This document shows, in pieces, positions 20,714-32,185 of a stretch of DNA of 64,000 nt (the stretch's first letter is position 1; every line of letters begins with the position of its first letter). Position numbers and translations under genes: made by a program. Location: positions 1,984,001 through 2,048,000 of the forward strand of contig NC_079244.1 in NCBI RefSeq assembly GCF_028009165.1, read 5' to 3'. The notes beneath the pieces are model-generated. The model had not been told where the DNA came from and did no database searches. It worked only from the letters and a program-made list of their open reading frames with translations. This stretch comes from Akanthomyces muscarius. Its lineage: Eukaryota; Ascomycota; Sordariomycetes; Hypocreales; Cordycipitaceae.

Positions 20714-22993
20714 ATGCTGTAAGTAGAGCTGACCGACGGTGCGCCTGGAAAATGACTCCCGCGCTGGCAGCCATGCTGACAGTCTCGTCGCAAAGCGGTT
20801 TCAGCGTTCTACCGCCTCCGCCGCGATACCCAGGCGTCGGCGGCTATGGAGCCGCAGGTCTAGGTGGCATTGTGCCACTTGTCGAAACAAACAACACAAT
20901 CGAGAAGCCGACAGGCCCAGAATGGCAGTTTCTCGTCGGAGAGGGTGAGCACTCCAATCCGTGTCCCGGCGGCTGGTGGATTACGTCGATTGACATCGAG
21001 TACAGGCACCTACGTCCTCAGAGAAGACCTCGCTTTGGCTACACCTCCTCCACACCCTTCCGAAGCCCCCATCGTGAACCCGAATCCGCTAGCGACCAAT
21101 CCAAAGCCTGCCAGCTCAGGAACAAAATTGTCTCTCGTCAACCTCCACCCCAAACCGCCGCCATTCGTCTATGGAGGAGCCGCGGCTTCGTCGTTTGGCG
21201 GACTGGCAACACTGGATGGAGCCAACGATCTTCGATACTCTACGGAGGGCGGTATGAGCAGTGAAGACGGCCGAGCTACGTCCAACAGCGACGCACAAGG
21301 CCCGCGAGTCGCTTTGGGTTCTGCTGCACCAGTATTTGGCCAAGGCAATGCGGCCCTGACGATCGCCGTCACCAAAGACGTGAACAAGAGAAAGAAGCCG
21401 AAGAACAATGTCACAAAGAGCAACTCGTCATTCATTTCTAGAGTCATTGTCCATGACAGCCTAAGTCGCCGGCTGACGGACCGTCCGAGCGACGGCATCT
21501 TTGCCTTTGCCAACATCAATCGGGCGTTCCAATGGCTCGACATGTCCTCATCCAACAAGGTAAGTTTTGCGTCAAGGGCGCTAGCGTGGGTCATCTAACA
21601 GCCAGACAGCAAGATTACCTTGTAAAAATTCTCTTCACAAAAGCTCACTGCTTGTGCCACGATGTGAACCTAGCTACCAAAGGCGCTTCCCACCTCGATG
21701 TTGTCATGGGCTTTTCCACTGGAGAGATAATCTGGCTAGAACCCATCGCACAGCGCTACACCCGGTTGAATAAGAACGTGAGTCGGCTCTTCGTCCCAAG
21801 TGCTACGGCGCTGACCTATCGCAGGGCGTCATCAACAATACGCCCGTGGCACACGTGAAGTGGCTTCCCGGATCCGAGAACCTCTTTCTCGCAGCACACA
21901 TGGATGGCTCGTTGATTGTATATGACAAAGAGAAAGAGGATGCGGCGTTTACACCCGAGGACGAGACTCTGTCCAACGGAGGTTCCGATGCTGGTGACGC
22001 AACCAATGGCAGCACGCCTGGCATCAGTATGCTGATTCGCAAATCGGTGCACTCCAAGAACCAGAAGATGAACCCAGTAGCAGCCTGGAAGCTATCGAAC
22101 CAGCGCATACACGCCTTTTCTTTTTCGCCCGATCATAGACACTTGGCTGTTGTGTCTGAGGATGGAACTCTGAGAATAATCGACTACCTCAAGGAAGAGT
22201 TAGTGGCATCAACTCGATAAACGGTCCCCTAAGAATGCTAACATGAATGCATCAGGATGCTCGATCTGTTCTTTTCTTACTATGGCGGTTTCTCCTGCGT
22301 GGCGTGGACGCCAGATGGCAAATACGTCTTGACCGGTGGACAGGACGACCTCATTTCGATATGGTCCATGGCAGATACCGCATTGGTTGCGCGATGCCAA
22401 GGGCACGAATCGTGGGTCGCTGCACTGGCGTTTGATCCATGGCGCTGTGACGACCGCAGCTACCGCTTCGGTAGTGTCGGCGAAGACGGGCGCCTATGCT
22501 TATGGGATTTCTCGGCAGTGATGTTACACCGTCCCCAGCCTGTATGACTACACGGCCTTTTCTCTCATCTACTGGAAGATGCTAACAATACCCAACAGCG
22601 GCGACACAGGAGCTCGATCTCGTCAAATGCTGGCCTGCCAGAGCGAATCAACAGCTACGACAGCGACGGGGGCTCCGGAATTGCGCATGCTGTCGAACCG
22701 AGAGCACGCATTCCCATGCTCCCCCCCGTCATGGTAAGTCTGGAGAGGAGCTGCTCTGTCTAGACGTACTACTAACGTGCGGGAACAGACCAAGGTCATT
22801 GACAAACATCCGCTCAGCTGGCTCGAGTTTACCGAGGATGCCATCATCACCAGCTGCAAGAATGGTCAGTTTTTGCGCCGGGCCCTGTTTCTTGCGACGG
22901 CTGCTAACTATTCACACAGGCCACATTAGGACGTGGAACAGACCAGGCATGGGAGCCGCAGTAGAGCCCAAGCCGTCAGACGCGGCCTCGTAG
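20714..22993 (+). CDS. creC: Carbon catabolite repression protein CreC (WD40, WDR20-like)
   Basis: Nine exons: 20714-20718, 20805-20944, 21006-21559, 21610-21777, 21825-22198, 22256-22541, 22599-22733, 22789-22864 and 22920-22993, together 603 residues. CreC binds and activates the deubiquitinase CreB; the pair is known from Aspergillus carbon catabolite repression. The protein starts [15 protein letters not shown], the Pro-rich head of the family, then a disordered Ser/Asn-rich region. The WD40 part begins around [13 protein letters not shown], with [60 protein letters not shown] and [20 protein letters not shown] as clear repeats, ending with [14 protein letters not shown]. The first exon is only ATGCT before a GTAAGT donor; the join restores the MxVLPPPPR head expected for CreC. 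creD is the next gene on the same strand. Confidence 0.93.
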
Positions 22994-25900
22994 TGGAGGA
23001 TGGACGACGTGTACATGGCGGGGCTTGGCGTAGGTGTTTGCTTGTTCATATCTGGTGAGGCATCTTGGATTTGGTGGTGTGGGCATCTCCCACCCAGCCG
23101 CGAATCGCAAAGCGACGGTGGGAAATTGGTTATGCAATCGATGTTTCTCTACATGTGGTCTAGTTTGATGATTTTATCCTTTCCGCATACCAAGTTGTAT
23201 ATACATGAGCGTACAGTATTACTGACTCTTTACATGTAATAATGACTCTCTTTATGCTCTACGGGGCATGTTGCATTGTGTAACTTGAATTGGGTCGCAT
23301 TCGACCGGTATATTAGTGTGATGTGGCTGGCAGTGGGTATGATGTGCCGGCCGTGCCGGAGAATAGCGTGGTCCAGCCGATGATAAACTCTTTCTAGAAG
23401 GACAAGCGTTGTAATCTTTCTCAAGTAGTTATCTGTCAAGACGGGAGGCTAACAAAAATCTCTCGACGGGAATTTTCTCGGTGTGGCGGACCGAAAGGCC
23501 GAGTTGTGGCCAGCGTTGAGTCATGGTATAAAAATTTGTGAGCGCGGCAAGATAAGCCAACAACCCTGTTTTTTCTTTTTTCTTTCACGGTCGCATTTAT
23601 CTGGACGGGTGATGTGGATACAATAAAAGCCTAAAAAGGGACACCGCCATGTCGGAAATAATCTTCTTTTCAGGAGCCTGACGTGCAGGCCGCGATGACG
23701 GACGTGATTTTCCGCGATGGGGGCATGTCGTGATGGAGACGTGCTAGCTCGTTATCGGCGAGCGTGGCAGGGTCCTAAACAGGGCCCGTTGAAAATGCGC
23801 GTTTAAATTGAATGAAGCTTTTTGCAGAATGCCGATGTTTATTGCCATTCCATGCAGTGCTGGCTTTTTTTGTTGGTTTTTAGAGTGCGATAATGGGCTG
23901 ACGGTGGACTCGGCAGTGATAGTTTACAGATAACAGCAGACAAGGGATGATGATGTGACCTGTATGAGCAGGGCAAGGGTAGATAGGTAGTAGACCAGAC
24001 CGACAGCTCGATCGAGCGGGCCATGTGCCGCGCCGCAGACGTCTCAGAGGCTGCGTGAGCTATCTATCGGGCGTTGCTGGTTGCCTGGTGGCTTTCTTGA
24101 ACCCTGGCAGCAAGGTGGATGGATGGATGGATGGATGAGATGAGACGCTTGGACCAACTTTGGAAACTGAATCAAGGCTTCGATAAATTGTTCCATGAGC
24201 TTGGGCAGCAATTATCCGAAATTTGTACACACGCTTCACAGGACGCCTTCTATGATTGTTGATTGCTCATGACTGCTTCGCCACAAGTGCCTTCTGCCCT
24301 TCTCCTTGTCTCTACTATCGAGAGCGGCATAGATGGACCATCGCCATGCACCCTGCCGTCCGATCGCAGCCTGCTATATCCATGTGGCGCTACAATAAAG
24401 ATAGAATAAAAAAAAGCCAGTGCAAAAAGGCAAGGAGTCAGAGGTTCCACAGCGGGCAACGACCCGCTGATATCAGGATGATGCAGGGCAGGGTAAATGG
24501 CGCCGCAGCAGATACGATGGGCTCCATAGTAAAGAGGGCTTTATTTATCGGTTTTATTTCATCTATCTTTGTTGTATGGGTATGGGTAGTATTGTCTGGT
24601 CGGGCCGTCATCTGTAGGTTTTTTTTTTTGTTTTTTTTGTTTTGTGTGGCATCGCTGACGATGAGATGAGCTGACTGGAAGACTAATTGCGCGTGGTCCC
24701 TACATTGGGTATCTGAGATGGACTGACTCTGAGTGCTGGTGGCCCCTGCAAAAGCGGCATTTGATGCCAATCGTGTATGCGAGCGCATACTGTATTTACA
24801 TGCTCGACATGCCTAGGCCCTAGAGCCGAAAAGCAACGTCACTGTGAGAGAGAGGTGGTAGCTTGGCTCGCGGACGCACAGGCTTGGGTGACGGTAGTTG
24901 AGCTGGACAACACGGCATGGCAGAGGCGATGCCGACTGTAAAAGCACGCAAGAGAAGCTGGACTGAAGCAGCCAAGCAGCTCAGGTACCTAGGTGGTGGC
25001 AGTGCAGCGACAAGACAGAAGTGAGAAAGTGAGGTACCTCGTACTGATACTGGTGGCTCGGAACAAGCACAAGCACAAGCTGGACGGAAGAGCCCTGAAG
25101 GTTTCCGATCGCCGAGGCGAGTTTTAGCGGGTGGCAAGGTATCCGTACATCAGGTACAGCTGCAAGTGTAGTTACCAGTAGGTACTTACGGAGTACGTTA
25201 CAGATTAGACAGCGCGGCATTCTCCTTTCGACGACGACACGCAGGTAGGGTTGATTCAAGCTTGCTCGAATTACACGATTGGATAAATACTTTTACCATG
25301 TGTGAGTTTTCTATTTTTAATCATGATGACGACGAATCCTGCGTGCTCTCTACGCATGTACACTGTAGTATTGGTAGACCGTGGCGTTTGTCCTCTGACG
25401 GATGCGGCAACCGGGCGCAACTCAAAAAGCTAACTACTGGTAATACCTAGGCTGAAAAATGCTGGTAAATTCACCCGAGCGAGTCGCCGGCATGCACGCA
25501 CGCTCGGTTCCCTCTTTTATTCATTCGGCTGCAACGCTACTTGCACACGCTACCCAGCTAGCACTGCCTGTAGCGGAACGGCTCTCGCAGCGCAGTGCAA
25601 CGCAACGCCGCCCGGGTCCAAATTCAAAATTTTTAAAGCACATGCGAGCAGTTGCTGGAGCCGGAGGACACCGTCTTGGGTGACATGGTGCCTCCCGTCT
25701 GGTCTGGTATGCTGTTGCCTGCCTGACCTACGGGTGCCTGTGCCTGTGTAAGTGAACAAGGTTTTTCTGCTAGACAGGAGATGGATGGTCTGGCTGCGTG
25801 CGTGCAATGATGGAAGTGGTGAAAACGTGGCACAAGTACACCGCTGTGATGTCTCGCACTGCAACTGGTCAACTTGTCTGACAGGGATTTGTTTTTGTAA

Positions 25901-27028
25901 TGAGTCGTAAATGCCCATTGGGAGCAGCAACGTGCATGGCCTTCGGCCGGCATGTACAAAAGAGGGAGTCCCGCGTAGGTGCAGCGCCGCGTGCATGAAC
26001 AGGTGGTCTGGCGATGACCTACAGGCGGTGTCTCGGGCAGAAGCGCCCTGTAAAAATGCCCTGTAAACTTTTTGTCACGTCGATTGCCCCCCCCACCCCT
26101 TCAATGGTGCTTAGGTACCTACTCAGTAGGTATTTACAACCGTTGCAACGCTTCACCAACCCATGCATATTTCTTTCTTTTCTTTGCTTCGCCTCGCTTC
26201 ATATCATTATCCAGCCTCGCATCGCAGCTGTCCATCCGCCCTCTCCAATCCACCCATCAAACGCATCCACTCCCATCAATCCACCCTCGCAGGGCCCAGT
26301 CCACCTGTTGTCCCATCCACGGTCTCTTGCGAGTTGCATCCCATCGCCGACCCAGTTCCGGTCTCCAGTCTTTTTCCTCTAGCTATCCAGCTATCTTTTC
26401 TTTCTCTCGCTGTGAGGTACTTTGTACTGAATGGGTATCTATGTAGCTCATTACCCAAATTTACGAGGCACTTGGCGACCTGTGCATCGCTTTCGCCTGT
26501 GGCCCTTTCTCACTCTGAAACCTTTCCCTTCAAACCCTTTTCTCTCTTGCTTGTTTGCTCCTTCATCCCATTTCTAAACCTTTAAACTCTCCTGGCATCT
26601 CGAAATACCAACGTGGCCCAGACATCTAAACCACCAGCAACCAGATTCAACACAGTCAGCGCGATAGCGGCTTCCTCGATCTAGTCCAATAGCCTACTCG
26701 TCATTCGGCTTCAGCGACCGCCACCAACCGGACCGGCGCAACGCCTCACGAAAAACACCCCCACCAAGGCGCAAACGGCCCCGACAAGACGTGACTCTCG
26801 ACAACGGATAGCGCCTCTTTGCTGCTCATTCAGCCTTTTCTCGCGCCGATTGCCTCTCTTTTTGCGAGGCCATTAATTTCAACATCCTGCCGTTTCGCAT
26901 AGCTCGCATCACGACCGTCGCGCTCTTCCGACCTGCAGCTACACACCTCCTACATCATCGGCACATAATCTTGCACTTACAAAAGTGCAGCGGCATTGAC
27001 CCCGCGACGCACAAGTCCCTCGGCCAAA
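22994..27028. other. Four-kilobase intergenic region between creC and creD
   Basis: No protein gene, tRNA or repeat family found. It contains the creC 3' flank, five GGAT copies at 24117-24136, poly-T tracts near 24620, a TACGGAGTA motif at 25187-25195, and several GGTACC/TAGGTA-rich patches at 24984-26125. From about 26050 the sequence turns CT-rich, which fits a long creD promoter and 5' leader. The size suggests long-range regulation of creD, but this is inference. Confidence 0.45.
24117..24137. repeat. Tetranucleotide microsatellite (GGAT x 5)
   Basis: Five GGAT units in the creC-creD intergenic region. Simple slippage repeat with no visible function. Confidence 0.8.
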
Positions 27029-28932
27029 ATGCCGACCTTTAACCCCTTCTCCTCCGTCACCGGACGCAACAGCTACAGCCTATTTGATATCCGGTACGTT
27101 TCTGCGCTTGGCTACTGGCCACTGCTGCGCCAAACGTTGAAACACCACTAACGCTTTGGCAGCCTCGACCAGGACTTCATCGTCTTCCGCGGCAACGACC
27201 ATGAATCTGCTGGCCAGCTCCTCAAGGGCGTCGTCGTCCTCTGCCTATCACAGCCCCTGCGCATGGAAGATATCCACCTGCGTTTAACAGGAACGCATCG
27301 TGTCTCGTAAGTACTCGTGCCGCCGCCCGATCCACGCCACTGGCGCCGCCGCTGCACCGTTGGCAAACTAACCGCCAAAATTACAGTTGGGCCGACCCCA
27401 GATCCAGCACTCCCGCTGTCGCTGGCCAAAAGGTTGACAAAACGACCGTCATTCTCGACCACCGATGGACACCCTTTGTCGGCACTCACGGAAAGAGCAT
27501 GACCCTGCCCGCCGGCAACTACGAATACCCCTTCGACTTTACACTCCCCGGCGACACGTCAGAAAGCGTCGAGGGTATCCCCGAGGCCTCCATCACATAT
27601 CGCCTCAAAGCGACCGTCAGCCGTGGCAAGCTTGCCTACGACCTACACGCCTACAAGCCCCTTCGCATCATTCGTACGCTCGAAGCTGACACCCTCGAAT
27701 TCCTGCATGCGATGAGCGTGGAAAACATCTGGCCCAACAAACTGGAATACTCGATTGTGGTTCCCCAAAAGGCCGTCGTCTTTGGCGGCGTCGTCGACAT
27801 GGAAATGCGATTCACACCCCTGCTCAAGGGCCTCGAGCTGGGCGAAGTGACGGCCAAGATGATTGAAACCCGCGAGTGCGTCATTCAGGGCTCCACCGGC
27901 GTCAATATTCGCGAGCATAGAACCGAGCGCGACGTTGCGACTTGGAAATTTGATGTGAACCGCGAGGAACACTGGCACGACATGATCGAGGAGACTGGAC
28001 AGGAGGGCTGGGCTCTCACCAAGCAGCTGAGCCTACCCAAGAAGCTGCGTCAGTGCATCCAGGATATCAACCACCACGGCATCAAGGTGCGCCACAAGAT
28101 CAAGGTGACGGTGGCCCTGAAGAACCCCGACGGTCATATCTCGGAGCTTCGCGCTACGCTACCCGTCTCTATATTCATTTCTCCCAATATGCCATTTGAT
28201 GATCAGGGCAACATGGTCAGCCAAGCGCCTACCGAGGGTGGTCTCAGCCAACAAGCAGCTGGTGCGGCTCCTCCCGGCTATGGTGCACATATCCTCGACC
28301 AGCTCTACGAGGACATGGATACTAGCGGTTTCCAGACTCCAGGCATCCAGTCTGGCGTTAGCAGCCCGTTCTATGCGCAATCGCGTAGCGGCTCTGCCGA
28401 AAATTTGCACGGCATGAGCCACATGTCTCCTATTGCACCGGCCGCTCTATCTTCACGACTAGCGGATGTCTCTCTGGATCCGTCGCAACGCAGCACATCA
28501 TACTACTCGCTCAACTCGCTCTCGGGGCGTGTATCGCCCAACCACGGCGTTGGCACTGGTACCGGCTCGGCAGCACGATCGGAACCACCGTCGAACAGCC
28601 TTACGCGTAGCAACAGCGAAGAGGAGGGATCCGACCGGGCGTCCACCGAGCATGTTCACCTCGACCCTACTGAGTTTGCCGAGCTCAACCGCGTACCCAG
28701 CTACGCGACGGCGGTGCGCACGCCAGCCCGCTCGCGCGTGCAGACACCCGGAGGGCCGCTGCCCGACTACCAGACCGCACTCAGCGCTCCTCGCACCCCA
28801 CCTGCAACGGAGAACGGGCAGGAGATTCTGTCGCCCATCACCGAGCGCGCCACCGAAGAGTACAGCGTGCAGCGCCCGGAAATGTCGAGAAGCGCATCGA
28901 GTGCAACCGGCGGAGTGCAGCTCTCTGCCTAG
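27029..28932 (+). CDS. creD: Arrestin-like ubiquitin-ligase adaptor CreD (yeast Rod1/Rog3 type)
   Basis: Exons 27029-27093, 27163-27306 and 27387-28932 give 584 residues; the introns are 69 and 80 bp. Alpha-arrestins link HECT ligases of the Rsp5/HulA type to plasma-membrane transporters and so steer endocytosis. The N-terminal arrestin half opens SLFDIRLDQDFIVFRG and contains LRMEDIHLRLTGTHRVSW; LPAGNYEYPFDFTLPGD and VEGIPEASITYRLKA follow. The C-terminal half carries IRTLEADTLEFLH and HHGIKVRHKIKVTVALKNPD. The disordered tail (from about 350) has PY-type ligase-docking motifs: PPGY near 364 and weaker VPSY near 505 and LPDY near 527. Aspergillus creD is a suppressor of creB and creC loss. 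Ser-rich tail segments are likely phosphorylation sites. Confidence 0.93.
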
Positions 28933-29730
28933 GAGCAGACTCGTTGGGACGTACACTTTTTACTCACACACACATAACTATATCTCACAACTATGGCATA
29001 TTGGGCGTTTCTTTTTGGTAGATGATGGGATTTTTATCCTGGGTACATGTCACATACGAACATTCAGCTTTATTTCTTTTCTTTCGCATTTGCATAACGA
29101 GGGCGCGGCGCAGTTTGACATGAACGCTAGCAAATTGGGAGCTAGAACCATTATACCTTTATAATACCACAAATCGAACGCAATTCCTTTCTTTCCCCCT
29201 CCCCCCCTCAAGAATGAACTGTTCCGGTCATGACTGTAAAATCTTCTGGCGGACTGGGAGCTAGAAATATTACACCTGTACAATACCACAAATCGATAAC
29301 GCAACTCCTTTTCTTTTTTTTCTTTTTTTTTTCTCTCAAGGAATGAATTGCTTCGGTCGTGGCCGTAAAATCTCCTTTTCAAGTGACACTGCGACATTGA
29401 AAATCGGGAATGCACAGCAAACCCTCCCATCTGGGTTCATGCACATGCAAATGCGGCGCCCGGGCGGCCCGCCCCGATTAGGAAGTCGTCGCCCGTGTGT
29501 GCGCCGTAGCTCCGGGACATGGTGACGGGGATCAACGTCAGATGTAATAAACCAGAAAAACGCCGAGGGGGAACTCGCTGACGTTGCTCGTGCGAAAAAG
29601 TTACCCAAGCTCCTTTCTGCATATAATTTTTTTCTCGTCTATATTCCCAGCCTCGACTCTCTTCTTTTATGTTTATTTTTTATTTTATCTCTTTGACCAA
29701 TTCCATTATACTGGTACTGACTGGTCAACG
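28933..29730. other. Intergenic region downstream of creD
   Basis: About 800 bp with the creD 3' flank and a tandem imperfect duplication of roughly 110 bp (29138-29246 and 29257-29374; listed separately). The last 150 bp are T/A-rich promoter for the secreted protein gene. No other gene seen. Confidence 0.5.
29138..29374. repeat. Imperfect tandem duplication, about 110 bp per copy
   Basis: Copy 1 (29138-29246) and copy 2 (29257-29374) share GGAGCTAGAA at the start, AATACCACAAATCGA, CGCAA, a poly-pyrimidine tract, CTCAAG, GAATGAA, TTC-GGTC and GTAAAATCT at the end, in the same order. Differences are substitutions plus length change in the pyrimidine tract. It lies 200-440 bp after the creD stop codon, so it may be in the creD 3' UTR or just past it. 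Confidence 0.8.
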
Positions 29731-30732
29731 ATGAAGCTGTTTCTCAGTGCTGGACTTGTCGGCACCTGCGCCGCCGCCGCCGTCGTCGGCAGCACGGATT
29801 CCTGCGTGCCGGGCCTCGTACGCGCGAGCAGCTCCTCCTCTGCCTCTACGATGGCGTTTCAGGCCTCGTGCGGCGCCAAGCTGGACGTTTCTGGGCCGCA
29901 CGGCGTCTTTGCGGCACCGATCGGCGGCAACGGCAGCAGCAGCCTCGTGGGCGTATACATTCCAGGGGCAGCAGGGCTGAGTGCGGATGCGGTCACGATA
30001 CGTCGGGATCTGGTCGTGGGCGAGGCAACGGTTCTCGTCACGGCGACGGATGAGAATGGCAACGTCCTGCTGCAATCGTTTGACGTCAGTCCTGCGGCGG
30101 GTGACGACACGGCCACTACTACGCGTCTCTACGGGCAGCGAGCCGTCGATGCTACCACGGCAACGTGCCAGACCTGCAACGCCCCCGACATCTTATGCCA
30201 GCCTGCCTGCCAGGACCCGCCGCAGACGTGCGCATTCTACGCGTCGTGCGCCGAGGCCGCCGTGCCCTGCGGCGCGTCGGGCTACGCGCTCGGCTACGGC
30301 CTCGCCAACTGCGCCAAGTTTATGCAGCGGCTGTCGCACTTCACGCCGGCCGGCCAGCGCTGGATCTTTGCCGTCATGACGTGCCTGCAGCGGTTCCTCA
30401 TCGCGGGGCCCCTGACGGGGCAGTGCGGGCTCACGTGCGATGCGCTCAGGACGGCGGCGTTTGGCTCGCACCCGACGTGCTATGTCGACAGCGGCGTGTG
30501 CGACCTGCCGGCGCGGGACTGGGTGCAGCTGGTGCTGACGATTGGGAAAGACCTGGCGACGCTGGACACGCTGAAACAGGCGGTGACGACGGGAGGGCAG
30601 TGCTTGGGGAGGTGGAAGGCGGAGATTGGGGACGAGCTGGGGAGACTGAGGGGGATGTGGCTCCGAGGGGAGGATATGGCGCGGGTGGCGGCGGAGATGG
30701 CGGTGCTGGAGGCTGTTGAGAAGATTTTTTGA
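29731..30732 (+). CDS. Secreted cysteine-rich protein, stanniocalcin-like core
   Basis: Single exon of 333 residues from the ATG at 29731, chosen because it begins a clear signal peptide (MKLFLSAGLVGTCAAAAVVG). The mature part has a beta-rich, Cys-poor N-terminal half (to about 145) and a Cys-rich C-terminal half from CQTCNAPDILCQPACQDP onwards. The segment from CAFYASCAEAAVPCG through CAKFMQRLSHFTPAGQRWIF, MTCLQRFLIAG, CGLTCDALRTAAFGSHPTCY and SGVCDLP has the helix and Cys spacing of stanniocalcin (C..F....F...G..F...C...C...F...CY....C). This homology is my recognition of a pattern, not a search result. An extracellular role is likely; nothing in the sequence says what it binds. No GPI signal or transmembrane segment is seen at the C-terminus. 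Confidence 0.7.
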   Translation: MKLFLSAGLVGTCAAAAVVGSTDSCVPGLVRASSSSSASTMAFQASCGAKLDVSGPHGVFAAPIGGNGSSSLVGVYIPGAAGLSADAVTIRRDLVVGEATVLVTATDENGNVLLQSFDVSPAAGDDTATTTRLYGQRAVDATTATCQTCNAPDILCQPACQDPPQTCAFYASCAEAAVPCGASGYALGYGLANCAKFMQRLSHFTPAGQRWIFAVMTCLQRFLIAGPLTGQCGLTCDALRTAAFGSHPTCYVDSGVCDLPARDWVQLVLTIGKDLATLDTLKQAVTTGGQCLGRWKAEIGDELGRLRGMWLRGEDMARVAAEMAVLEAVEKIF

Positions 30733-32185
30733 GTGATGGATGTTGTTTATAGTGATGGGATATTACAGCAATTTTTTACATTTTATTTTTTAATTTTTTG
30801 GCCTGCGTGTATATAGTTGGGCGGTATCTATCAATCCGACGTTTGAAATGCCGTCATCAATGGATGTGTACCTACGGCCTCGCCGTTGACGATCAGCTAA
30901 CTGCTGGGCTTCAGACACGTGTAGGTGCTATTGCCGCGGCGGCAGCCCGTGGGATGCGCAGACGGATTTTTGAAAAGTCCCAATGGAAAAGGACAGGCAA
31001 GATAAATTACCCGATAGGAAGCAACGTGGCAATCAAGCAATATCGATCGCACAAGGTACATTTGAATTTTTTGCACAGCCACCGCCGAACCCTGGAAGTT
31101 GGGCTTTTGGACCCTGGTTTGGCTGGGCGGCTGCAGGGGGCCAGCGGATGATCAGGGTCCGTGGCATGTGGCTTGAGAATGCCGAACCTGATTTTGAACA
31201 AACGCAACTCAAATACTCATGTTTTGATGGGTTACAACGACGAGCTAAAAGTTTCGACGATGTTTTAGTTTGCTCATATGCCCCTTGGCGGTGCTTCCCA
31301 CGCATTGCGGCGCTGACGTCACTGTCGTCATGGCGCGACTGGCAGAGCCCAGCGAATTGCTTCGTTTTGCGTCGGTGGTTAAAACGGCCATACGCCCTCG
31401 CTGTTGATCGCTGATGTTACCATGATCATCTTTACTGCTCGTGACTGAAGCAAAACTCTTTCCTTGCTATTTACTTGTTGGCGTTTCAATTCCGCTGCCG
31501 CTACGTCACGTCTTGATCTAGTGTTCCTAATACCCAACTAATTATAATACCTAATCACGTCCCAACATTTATACCGCGATCGATACACATACCGCGATCG
31601 ATACACACCAAAAAGAAGACACGGAAGAAGAGAGCAAAGTTTTTCTGCTGCGAATTCAGTTCACAATTCTGGTACGTTGAAACGAGCACAACGATGCGGT
31701 CTAGCATCTTGACACCACATCCCCCCCGCACACGGGCAAGGGGAGGGAGGGGTCATTGTGAGCTTGTGCTGCAAAGGGGACCAAGAAATAGCATGCTGGG
31801 CCGGATGCACAATGGCCCAGCGGGATTGCCACTGGCTTCTCAGACCAAAATCAAGTTTTGGATGAGCAGAAAATGGCCATTGCACCACACCGCCCCTGCT
31901 CCCTGAAGCGTCCCTGGTCCAGTGGTTCCCCTCCCCGTCCTTCATCGGCCTTCTGCTTTCTCCTCCTCAGGCAGCCCTGGCGCCACATTGCTCCGCCAAG
32001 GAACCCTCCAAGCTCCCTCTCCAAAGCTCTCGCTAACAGTCGACATTGGCCAGACTCTCCCCCTCTTCTCACACACATTTGGCCCTTTCATCCTCTTCTT
32101 CACGGCACACCTGCGGACCGATACTGCCAACTACTTTTGTCGAAATCATTTTTAATCAGCATATACATCATCAACAACAACAACC
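30733..32185. other. Intergenic region upstream of the Slm1-type gene
   Basis: About 1.45 kb without a recognisable gene. Two perfect tandem copies of an 18-mer with a central CGATCG palindrome lie at 31572-31607. The final 250 bp are CT-rich, a typical promoter/leader for a well-expressed gene. Confidence 0.45.
31572..31607. repeat. 2 x 18-bp tandem repeat containing GCGATCGAT
   Basis: Two perfect copies of TACCGCGATCGATACACA in direct tandem, about 580 bp before the Slm1-type ATG. Each carries the self-complementary CGATCG. It could be a paired binding site or a chance slippage duplication. Confidence 0.75.

Noticed and set aside
24820..26000. Several Cys- or Ser-rich small open frames between creC and creD considered as effector-like proteins
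   Set aside because: None begins with a convincing signal peptide in a good start context, and frames overlap on both strands as in non-coding DNA.
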